From Atopobium sp. ICM42b (GTDB lineage Bacteria > Actinomycetota > Coriobacteriia > Coriobacteriales > Atopobiaceae): 11,507 nucleotides of DNA. The notes under the pieces were generated by a model, which was not told the DNA's origin, searched no databases, and saw only the letters and a list, made by a program, of their open reading frames with translations. The position numbers and the translations under genes were made by a program. This document shows, piece by piece, positions 5,773 to 11,507 of this stretch (its first letter is position 1; every line of letters begins with the position of its first letter). The stretch covers positions 1 to 11,507 of the forward strand of contig JDFH01000028.1 of the NCBI GenBank assembly GCA_000564995.1. Direction: 5' to 3'.

Positions 5773-7398
5773 ATGCAGCCGGTACTAAATGTTGAGGACA
5801 TCAAGCGTGTAGAGATTGCGCTGACACGCGTGGGCGTGAGCGTTTCCGAGCTCATGCACCGTGCAGGTTACGCTGCTGCTCAAGAGGCCCTTGGCATGGG
5901 AGGGGACATCTCTAATGTTGTCATCCTCGTAGGTCTTGGCAATAACGGTGGAGATGGCTGGGTGGCAGCAGAAGCGCTGCGCTCTAGAAACTGCAACGTT
6001 AAGGTAGTCACTCCGCTTGAGCCCGATCAGATTTCCGGCGATCTTGCACGTCAGATGGCGCAGCGCGCCGTTCGCGCGGGAGTTTCCGTGCTTGTTGGCC
6101 CTTCTCGCCAGGAGCTGATTGACCTGCTGGCAACGGCTGACGTGGTGCTTGATTGCATGCTGGGCACCGGCTTCCACGGCAAGGTTCGTGCTCCGTTTGA
6201 TATTTGGATTGAGTGCCTGAATCAGTCCGGTGCTCGCGTACTTTCCGTTGACGTTCCCAGTGGCCTTTCTGCGCAGAAGGGCCAGGTAGAAAGCGCGTGT
6301 GTTGTCGCTGACGTTACGGTTACCATGATTGCACTCAAGCCCGGCCTTATTGCCGACGCAGGCCGCGACGTTTGCGGCTCCATTGTTGTAGCTCCTCTGG
6401 CCGAGCAGACTGAGCGCCTGGTTGTTGAGGCAGATCCTGTTGCCTGGCGCGTTGACCTGGAAGATTATCTTGCTTCTGTTCCTGCCCAGCTCAACGACTG
6501 CGATAAATACTCTCGTGGCTCCGTTCTGGTGGTTGGTGGCTCTAGCCGCTTCCCCGGAGCCGCTGTTTTTGCTGCTAAGGCGGCTGCTCGTGCGGGCGCT
6601 GGCTACGTTACGCTGGCAGTTCCTGAGGCCATTGTCAGCTGCGTTCAGATGATGTTGCCAGAGGTTCCCGTTATTGGCCTCCCATGCGATGCTGAGGGTG
6701 TGTTTACCGAGGAAGCAGCTCCGCTGGTGCTGCAGCTTGCTGCCATGCGCACCGTTACGCTGGTTGGCCCTGGCATGCGCGTCTCTGGCGGAACCGTCAA
6801 GGTTACCTCCGCGCTGCTTGACTCTGAGCTGCCCGTTATTGTTGACGCCGACGCGCTCAACTGCATTGCTCGCCTCACTAATAACAACCTTCCAGATTTC
6901 CCCGAGCTCACTCGTCGTACCGCTCCGCTCATCATGACGCCGCATCGTCGCGAGCTTGGTCGCCTGGTCAACCAGGTAGACAATCCTCCCGCAAGCCTGG
7001 TGGGTCAGCTTGAGGCTGCTCGCAAGATTGTTTGGGCAGACGGCGGTTCTGAGCTGGTCATTGTTGCAAAGGGCACCGCTACCGGTTGCGTGGGCGTTCA
7101 GAAAGCCGTGCTGCCAAAGCCTGGTCCCGTTACGCTGGCAACTGCTGGCTCTGGCGACGTTCTTGCTGGTACTATTGCTGGCCGCTTGGCTCAGGTTGCT
7201 GGTCAAGTTGATGACCTGCCAACCTTCTGCTCACTTGCCTGTGAGGTTCACGCATACGCAGGTCAGCTAGCTGCCGAGAAGTTCGGTGTACGCGGAGCTA
7301 TGGCTGGCGACATCTGTGACGTTATTGGCCTTGCCTCCGATGCACTTGAAGAGCAGATTGCATTCCCTATGGCAGACTTTGAAGAAGCTGCGGAGTAG
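5773..7398 (+). CDS. nnr: Bifunctional NAD(P)H-hydrate repair enzyme
   Basis: A 541-residue two-domain protein that repairs NADH and NADPH damaged by hydration. The N-terminal YjeF_N domain (about 1-225) is the NAD(P)HX epimerase: it shows GLGNNGGDG (54-62), Asp127 in LDCMLGTG, and DVPSG (160-164). The C-terminal carbohydrate-kinase-like domain (about 235-525) is the ADP/ATP-dependent dehydratase: it shows KYSRGSVLVVGGSS (245-258), PHRREL (390-395), KGTATGCV (433-440), and ATAGSGDVLAGTIAG (456-470) with catalytic Asp462. Both halves appear intact and the length fits the fused bacterial form. The ribosome binding site GAGGAG overlaps the end of acpS. Neighbours acpS and alr match the common acpS-nnr-alr order of actinomycetes. 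Confidence 0.95.
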   Translation: MQPVLNVEDIKRVEIALTRVGVSVSELMHRAGYAAAQEALGMGGDISNVVILVGLGNNGGDGWVAAEALRSRNCNVKVVTPLEPDQISGDLARQMAQRAVRAGVSVLVGPSRQELIDLLATADVVLDCMLGTGFHGKVRAPFDIWIECLNQSGARVLSVDVPSGLSAQKGQVESACVVADVTVTMIALKPGLIADAGRDVCGSIVVAPLAEQTERLVVEADPVAWRVDLEDYLASVPAQLNDCDKYSRGSVLVVGGSSRFPGAAVFAAKAAARAGAGYVTLAVPEAIVSCVQMMLPEVPVIGLPCDAEGVFTEEAAPLVLQLAAMRTVTLVGPGMRVSGGTVKVTSALLDSELPVIVDADALNCIARLTNNNLPDFPELTRRTAPLIMTPHRRELGRLVNQVDNPPASLVGQLEAARKIVWADGGSELVIVAKGTATGCVGVQKAVLPKPGPVTLATAGSGDVLAGTIAGRLAQVAGQVDDLPTFCSLACEVHAYAGQLAAEKFGVRGAMAGDICDVIGLASDALEEQIAFPMADFEEAAE

Positions 7399-7407
7399 GT
7401 GAGTCTG

Positions 7408-8562
7408 ATGTCGGCATATCCCCAGGATAGATGGGCTTGGATAGAGATTGATCTTTCTGCCGTCCGCCACAACGTAAAGGCGTTTAAGGCCCAGCTCAGC
7501 CGCGGCGTTAAGATGATGTGTGTGGTCAAGGCCGACGCCTATGGTCACGGTGCTGCTCAGTGCGCTAAAGCCATGCAGTCCGTGGGTGCTGATCAGTTTG
7601 CCGTTGCAACGGTTGACGAGGGTGTTGAGCTGCGTTGCTCTGGCATCGATAATCCTATTCTGGTGCTTTCCGAGCCTCCAGTTACCTCCATTCCAGACCT
7701 CGTGCGCTTTGACATCATGCCGTCCGTCTACACAGTTGACTTTGCGCTTGCGTACGGCGAGGCTGCTGCCGCTGCTAACAAGGTTGGTCGCTACCACCTG
7801 GCCATTGATACTGGCATGACCCGCATTGGCGTCAGGCGAGAAGATCTTCTTGAGGTGCGCGGCTCTATCGATTTCCACAGGGGTCTTGAATGCGCTGGCA
7901 CGTTTACGCATTTTGCTACGGCCGACGTGCTCGACAACTGGGACTTTGATCTGCAGGTCAATCGCTTTATTGAAGCGGTTACGGCACTCAAAAACGCGGG
8001 CTATGAGTTGGGCTTGGTTCACGCTGATAACACTCCTGGCACGGTTCTGCACAAAGATATCCAGTTTGATATGGTTCGTGTGGGCATTGGCCTGTATGGA
8101 CTTCATCCAAGCAAGCTCACCATTCCCCGCATTGACCTGCAGCCCGTTATGAGCGTGCGCGGTCGTGTGACGCGCGTGGTCTATCCGGCTGTTGGCGACG
8201 GCGTTAGTTACGGTATGACGTGGCGTGTTCCTCGCAATAACATCCAGGTAGCTACCGTGCCTATTGGCTACGCCGACGGACTTTCACGTAGCCTTTCTAA
8301 CCGTATGGACGTTTTGACGCGCGGAGATCGTGTTCGCCAGGTGGGCAACATCTGCATGGATCAGTTTATGATTGCTGTTGATACCGCAGGTACACACGCT
8401 AATAAGCCTGCGCACGAAATTCGCCATGGTGACGTGGTTACCCTCATCGGCAAAGACGGCGACCAAGAAATCACCGCAGATGAGATGGCTGACCTTCGCG
8501 AGACCATTAACTATGAGGTAGTTTGCAACTTTGGCGCTCGTCTCGATAAGGTGTACATCTAA
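7408..8562 (+). CDS. alr: Alanine racemase
   Basis: A 384-residue PLP enzyme of fold type III that interconverts L- and D-alanine, supplying D-Ala for peptidoglycan. The PLP lysine Lys41 sits in VVKADAYGHGA. MTRIGVR (137-143), the cofactor-phosphate region VRVGIGLYG (224-232), the second-base tyrosine Tyr268 in GDGVSYGMTW, and CMDQ (316-319) are present. The C-terminal beta domain ends with ETINYEVVCNFGARL. HADNTPGT (205-212) replaces the more usual HAANS-type motif. The ATG at 7408 is preferred because AGGTGA (7397-7402) lies five bases ahead; a GTG at 7399 directly after the nnr stop would add three residues but lacks room for a binding site. It overlaps udg by one base (TAATG), so translation is coupled. 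Confidence 0.96.
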   Translation: MSAYPQDRWAWIEIDLSAVRHNVKAFKAQLSRGVKMMCVVKADAYGHGAAQCAKAMQSVGADQFAVATVDEGVELRCSGIDNPILVLSEPPVTSIPDLVRFDIMPSVYTVDFALAYGEAAAAANKVGRYHLAIDTGMTRIGVRREDLLEVRGSIDFHRGLECAGTFTHFATADVLDNWDFDLQVNRFIEAVTALKNAGYELGLVHADNTPGTVLHKDIQFDMVRVGIGLYGLHPSKLTIPRIDLQPVMSVRGRVTRVVYPAVGDGVSYGMTWRVPRNNIQVATVPIGYADGLSRSLSNRMDVLTRGDRVRQVGNICMDQFMIAVDTAGTHANKPAHEIRHGDVVTLIGKDGDQEITADEMADLRETINYEVVCNFGARLDKVYI

Positions 8563-9137
8563 TGGCAGTCACGCTTGACGAGATTCGCAAGCAGATTGCT
8601 GATTGCAAGAAATGTCCGCTTTGGGAAACACGCACCAACATTGTGTTTGGTGGCCCAAATCCCACGGCTCGCGTCATGATTGTGGGAGAAGCTCCTGGTA
8701 AAAACGAGGATCTAAGCGGTCAACCTTTCGTAGGCGTATCGGGCAAAAAGCTTGATGCACTGTTAGAAGAAGTTGGCCTTTCTCGCCAGGATGTTTTTAT
8801 CTCTAATGTGGTCAAATGCCGACCGCCTTCAAACAGAAATCCCAAGGTAGCCGAGGTGGAGGAGTGCTCTCCGTATCTTCGTAATCAGATTCGTGCTATT
8901 AAACCGGACGTTATTGTTTGCTTGGGTAATTTTGCAACACAGTTTGTCATGCATACCGATAAGGGCGTGACGGAGTTGCGCGGCAAGTTTTACCAGATAG
9001 GCGCTTTTAGCGTGCTACCCACCATGCATCCCGCATCAACTATTTACCGTAAGGAGTGGGCGCAGTTCCTCAAAGATGACCTGCGACTTCTTGCTGATTG
9101 GCTTGAGGAACACCCTCGAGGAGGCTCGTGTGACTAA
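8562..9137 (+). CDS. udg: Type-4 (iron-sulfur) uracil-DNA glycosylase
   Basis: A 191-residue DNA repair enzyme that removes uracil arising from cytosine deamination or dUTP misincorporation, starting base excision repair. It is assigned to family 4 of the UDG superfamily. Four cysteines expected to hold a 4Fe-4S cluster are seen at Cys15, Cys18, Cys86 and Cys102. The active-site motif GEAPGKNED (42-50) runs into GQPFVGVSGK, and the second motif MHPAS is at 155-159. VVKCRPPSNRNP (84-95) is typical of the family. It overlaps alr by one base and tsaE by eight. It sits between alr and tsaE, genes that are adjacent in many actinomycetes, so this is a lineage-specific insertion of a repair gene into an envelope operon (inference). 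Confidence 0.94.
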   Translation: MAVTLDEIRKQIADCKKCPLWETRTNIVFGGPNPTARVMIVGEAPGKNEDLSGQPFVGVSGKKLDALLEEVGLSRQDVFISNVVKCRPPSNRNPKVAEVEECSPYLRNQIRAIKPDVIVCLGNFATQFVMHTDKGVTELRGKFYQIGAFSVLPTMHPASTIYRKEWAQFLKDDLRLLADWLEEHPRGGSCD

Positions 9138-9672
9138 CCTTTCTACCAGCGCAAACGACGCTGCAACAAACAACCTGCCAGAAAAAACTGCTGCCGGCAC
9201 GTATGTTTCTACCACCACCGAGCAAACTATTGCTCTTGGTCAGATTCTGGGCAAACTCCTGCAAGCAGGAGACGTGCTAGTGCTTACGGGAGACCTTGGC
9301 GCAGGAAAGACGCAGCTTACTAAGGGCATTGCTGCTGGCATGGGCGTCAAGGATGATGTAACCAGCCCAACCTTTACTATCGAGATGGTTTATGAGGGCG
9401 CACTCATGCCGCTCTACCACTTTGACCTGTATCGCCTAAACGACCCTGATCAGCTTGAAGATACGGGCCTGTACGATGCGCTTGAGTCTGATGGTCCAAC
9501 TATCATCGAGTGGGGAGAGCAATTTGCGGAGCAAATTGGCGAGAGAACCCTTGATGTGTACGTTTCTAGGCTGTCTGAGGAAGAGCTGGGATCCGACGAC
9601 GCTGAGCCGCGCCGTGAGATTCGCTTTATCCCACAGAATGCTCGCGGAGAAGAAATCATTCAGTCGCTGTAA
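9130..9672 (+). CDS. tsaE: tRNA t6A biosynthesis ATPase TsaE
   Basis: A 180-residue P-loop ATPase that works with TsaB and TsaD to place threonylcarbamoyl on A37 of tRNAs reading ANN codons. Walker A is GDLGAGKT (54-61). Also visible are SPTF (79-82), HFDLYRL (97-103), and IIEWGE (125-130), with the conserved Glu-Trp. The fold usually needs about 150 residues; here an extra N-terminal segment of about 25 residues is rich in Thr, Ser, Ala and Asn and probably disordered. GTG at 9130 is chosen because GAGGAGG (9118-9124) stands five bases upstream; an in-frame ATG at 9076 would run inside udg without a binding site. tsaB, rimI and tsaD, common downstream partners, do not follow: the operon stops here. 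Confidence 0.94.
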   Translation: MTNLSTSANDAATNNLPEKTAAGTYVSTTTEQTIALGQILGKLLQAGDVLVLTGDLGAGKTQLTKGIAAGMGVKDDVTSPTFTIEMVYEGALMPLYHFDLYRLNDPDQLEDTGLYDALESDGPTIIEWGEQFAEQIGERTLDVYVSRLSEEELGSDDAEPRREIRFIPQNARGEEIIQSL

Positions 9673-9697
9673 TTACTGAATAAATAACGTTTTTGTC

Positions 9698-9741
9698 ATC
9701 CAGTTATAGATATTTTAAGAATATCTATAACTGGATATTTT
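9698..9741 (+). terminator. Hairpin after tsaE, probable terminator
   Basis: ATCCAGTTATAGATATT (9698-9714) pairs perfectly with its reverse complement at 9720-9736, a 17-bp stem with a 5-base loop. It is followed by only ATTTTGG, so the U-run is short, and the stem is mostly A-T. It lies 25 bases after the tsaE stop, where a terminator is expected. An operator or processing site is an alternative. Confidence 0.6.
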
Positions 9742-9769
9742 GGCAGTACACCTGCGATTTCTTTTCATA

Positions 9770-9825
9770 TATACTTACTAATCCGTTGAAATATGTTCAA
9801 AAAAGAAAAACAATTTTTTCTTGAA
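9770..9825 (+). promoter_or_regulatory. Probable promoter and AT-rich leader of the first surface protein gene
   Basis: TATACT (9770-9775) resembles the -10 elements before rplM and glmM. No good -35 is visible. The leader holds TTGAA (9786-9790), TTCAA (9796-9800) and TTGAA (9821-9825). The middle copy can pair with either neighbour. Pairing with the right copy is extended by GAAAAA (9805-9810) with TTTTTC (9815-9820). Two exclusive stems would be possible, but both are weak. Confidence 0.35.
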
Positions 9826-9848
9826 ATACACGAGTTAAGGAATATGAA

Positions 9849-10667
9849 ATGTCAAAGTATTTGCGCAACAACGTAAAACTGCTCGCAATTGCAGGCATTA
9901 TGGCAAGCGTGTTGGTTTTCTCGCCAGTACTTTCTGCGATAGCTCTTGCTGAGGGTACTGAGGTAGCTGAGGCAAGCGCCACAACTGAGGCCACCGCCTC
10001 GACCGAGTCGTCTGCCGCTACGACCGAAGCGACTGCTACAACTGAGACGACCGCTGCTGCCTCAACAGATGATGATAGTGACGCAGAGGCAGTTGGATCT
10101 TATATGGGCGCCGATGGCATAATGCGCGAAATCCACATTTCAGTCTCAACAGATGGCGGCACTTATAACGGAAAAGATTATATTCCACCAACTATTTCAG
10201 GTGATTTTAAGAGTGTTTCTTTTAGCAGCAATGTTCAGCGTGAGGGATACACACTGGTAGGTTTTTCAACAGGTTATTTTTCGCAAGAGGAAATAAACAA
10301 TGCAACGCCAGATATGTCGAAACCATATACTATCGATGAGAGTGGCAATGTTCATATGAATCTTGATGATATTGTTGCCTGGAGTGTTACCGACAATATT
10401 GATACAAACACTATTACGTTTCGCTATCATTTAACTACCTTATGGGCACCAAATCCTGAGCCAGAACCAGAGCCTCAGCCAGAGCCTCAGCCAGAACCAG
10501 AGCCCGCCCCAGTTGTGCCTGCCTCTGATGCAACTCAAACTCCTACACCAAGGCGCGAGAAGAGCGTTCTGCCTAACACTGGTGACGTAAGCTCTGTAGC
10601 AGGTGTTATCGCAGTAGCTGGCACCACTCTTGTTGCTCTTGGCCTTCGCAAGAAACTGCAGCAGTAA
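9849..10667 (+). CDS. LPXTG cell-wall surface protein with Pro-Glu stalk
   Basis: A 272-residue sortase substrate. A signal peptide (1-34, cleavage probably after ALA at 32-34) leads into a Thr/Ala/Glu-rich stalk with TTE and ATTE units to about 75. A compact core (about 85-200) contains YNGKDYIPP, QREGYTLVGFS (130-140) and ends LTTLWAP. That core vaguely recalls the InlB-B/Flg_new-type beta repeat (GYT.VG.S and a final LWA), but this is only a resemblance. A Pro-Glu/Gln stretch (202-220) spans the wall, followed by LPNTG (241-245), a hydrophobic segment (about 248-265) and the basic tail RKKLQQ. So the protein is probably anchored covalently to peptidoglycan. AAGGA lies seven bases before the ATG. 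Partner or ligand is unknown. The core is visibly more AT-rich than the flanking parts. Confidence 0.9.
   Translation: MSKYLRNNVKLLAIAGIMASVLVFSPVLSAIALAEGTEVAEASATTEATASTESSAATTEATATTETTAAASTDDDSDAEAVGSYMGADGIMREIHISVSTDGGTYNGKDYIPPTISGDFKSVSFSSNVQREGYTLVGFSTGYFSQEEINNATPDMSKPYTIDESGNVHMNLDDIVAWSVTDNIDTNTITFRYHLTTLWAPNPEPEPEPQPEPQPEPEPAPVVPASDATQTPTPRREKSVLPNTGDVSSVAGVIAVAGTTLVALGLRKKLQQ
10455..10504 (+). repeat. Pro-Glu/Pro-Gln coding repeat, gene 1
   Basis: Six-base units of the kind CCAGAA, CCAGAG and CCTCAG encode alternating Pro and Glu or Gln just before the sorting signal. The equivalent array in the second gene lies exactly 900 bases downstream at 11355. The repeats could change length by slipped-strand pairing. 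Confidence 0.8.
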
Positions 10668-10697
10668 ATAGTCGCCTCCTAGTAGAAATAAATCCTT

Positions 10698-11507
10698 ATG
10701 CCTAAGCATTTTCACAACAGCACAAAGCTCCTTATTCTCTCCGGTGTTCTTGCAGGAGCATTGGTTTTCTCGCCAGTGCTTTCTTCTCTTGCGCTTGCAG
10801 AGGGTACTGAGGTGACAGAAGCAACTGCCACAACTGAGGCAACCGTCACAGCTGAGACAACCGTCTCGACCGAGTCGTCCGCTACAACTGAAGCAGCCAC
10901 CGCAGCTGAGACGACTGCGACAACTGAGACAACCACTTCAACTGAGGCTGCTGCCAACACCACCTCAACAGATGACAATGGTGCAACTATTGTTCGTTAT
11001 TATGATCCTGAAGTTGGTTGGAATATTAGGATTAATCTTGTTGTCGGCGCATACGGCACTCAATACAACGGAAATGCCTATATCCCTGCGACGATTTCAG
11101 ACGATCATAAGAGTTTTACTTTTGATGGAAATATTCAGCGAGATGGTTACACGCTGGTAGGATATTCGTCAGAAATACTTCTCAGTAATCAAAGGGATAA
11201 CGCAACTCCTGACCAGTCAATGCCTTACACCGTTGATGCTAATGGAATTGTTCACGTGAATTTTGCTGATATTACCACGTGGTCCGTTACTGATGACCTG
11301 CGTGACGACACTACAACTTACTATTACTTTTTTGCTCCTCTTTGGGCACCAAATCCTGAGCCAGAACCAGAGCCAGAACCTGAGCCTCAGCCAGAACCAG
11401 AGCCCACCCCAGTTGTACCTGCCTCTGATGCATCCCAAACTCCTGCGCCTAGGCGCGAGAAGGGCGTTCTGCCTAACACTGGTGACGCAAGCTCTGTAGC
11501 AGGTGTT
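10698..11507 (+). CDS. LPXTG cell-wall surface protein, paralog of the preceding gene (3' end beyond the window)
   Basis: The reading frame is open for 270 codons to the window edge. It encodes a signal peptide (1-34, ending ALVFSPVLSSLALA), a Thr/Ala/Glu stalk (35 to about 92, net 17 residues longer than the neighbour's), and a core with YNGNAYIPATIS, QRDGYTLVGYS (147-157) and LWAPNP. A Pro-Glu/Gln stretch (220-236) and LPNTG (258-262) follow; the membrane segment and basic tail are cut off. The layout matches the preceding gene throughout. The start is the only ATG available, because an in-frame TAA lies three codons upstream. No Shine-Dalgarno sequence precedes it; the 30-base gap instead contains CCTCCT (10675-10680). 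No terminator separates the two genes, so they are probably co-transcribed. Confidence 0.9.
   Translation, partial: MPKHFHNSTKLLILSGVLAGALVFSPVLSSLALAEGTEVTEATATTEATVTAETTVSTESSATTEAATAAETTATTETTTSTEAAANTTSTDDNGATIVRYYDPEVGWNIRINLVVGAYGTQYNGNAYIPATISDDHKSFTFDGNIQRDGYTLVGYSSEILLSNQRDNATPDQSMPYTVDANGIVHVNFADITTWSVTDDLRDDTTTYYYFFAPLWAPNPEPEPEPEPEPQPEPEPTPVVPASDASQTPAPRREKGVLPNTGDASSVAGV
10810..10973 (+). repeat. Thr-Thr-Glu coding repeats in the stalk of the second surface protein
   Basis: Imperfect units built from ACAACTGAG and close variants (ACAGCTGAG, TCGACCGAG, ACAACTGAA) encode TTE, AE and STE runs. A shorter set lies in the first gene at about 9979-10065. The net stalk length difference is 17 codons. 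Confidence 0.6.
11355..11404 (+). repeat. Pro-Glu/Pro-Gln coding repeat, gene 2
   Basis: The same Pro-Glu/Gln array as in the first gene, with five base differences over the 60 bases from 11341 compared with 10441. Here the order is mostly Pro-Glu with one Pro-Gln, while the first gene has two. Confidence 0.8.

Noticed and set aside
5785..7206. A 473-codon open frame on the minus strand opposite nnr
   Set aside because: It is in register with nnr codons, so it stays open only because nnr does not use TTA, CTA or TCA there. The product is a low-information Ala/Asn/Arg-rich chain with no domain. The same explanation covers long minus-strand frames opposite rplM-rpsI (2708-3760), glmM (4024-4854) and alr (7267-8106).
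9076..9129. Longer tsaE start inside udg
   Set aside because: The ATG at 9076 lacks a binding site and would overlap udg by 62 bases. GTG at 9130 has GAGGAGG at five bases.
9910..10800. TTCTCGCCAG in both signal peptide regions as further copies of the intergenic motif
   Set aside because: They encode the same residues (FSPV) in two paralogs, so common ancestry of the genes explains the match.

Overview
The window looks like chromosomal DNA of a mid-GC actinomycete of the class Coriobacteriia, most like Atopobium/Lancefieldella or Olsenella. This is an inference from the style of the L13, S9, GlmM and Nnr proteins, the strong AGGAGG-type ribosome binding sites, and the LPXTG surface proteins with Pro-Glu stalks. 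It was not checked against a database.

Layout. Positions 1-291 hold no gene but are dense in short repeats. The left part is on the minus strand: a 1-phosphofructokinase (fruK, 292-1230), then a lipoprotein-like alpha/beta-hydrolase of the esterase D/antigen 85 family (1446-2471) with its own terminator. A 332-base divergent region follows. On the plus strand come rplM-rpsI (L13 and S9, 2804-3643) and a strong terminator whose T-tract runs straight into a probable glmM promoter. A structured leader of about 150 bases precedes glmM. The run glmM-acpS-nnr-alr-udg-tsaE (3871-9672) is tightly packed, with 24, 3 and 9 base gaps and then 1 and 8 base overlaps, so it is very probably one operon. A 17-bp perfect hairpin follows. 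The right end holds two tandem paralogous genes for sortase-anchored surface proteins (9849-10667 and 10698 to beyond the window edge); the second is cut by the window end.

How the genes fit together. glmM makes GlcN-1-P for UDP-GlcNAc, and alr makes D-alanine, so both supply peptidoglycan. acpS activates acyl carrier protein. nnr repairs damaged NAD(P)H, udg removes uracil from DNA, and tsaE belongs to the t6A tRNA modification machinery. This is a housekeeping and envelope operon; TsaE's usual partner TsaB does not follow it here. The two LPXTG proteins are probably wall-anchored and face outward. They have nearly identical 3' ends, similar 5' ends and a diverged core, which suggests a diversifying family that may continue past the edge.

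The least explained parts are non-coding: a GC-rich repeat of about 70 bp just after the stop codons of both minus-strand genes, a GAGAAACCC-type motif in four intergenic regions, a cluster of repeats at 20-217, and the glmM leader. No tRNA, rRNA, CRISPR array, insertion sequence or phage gene was seen.
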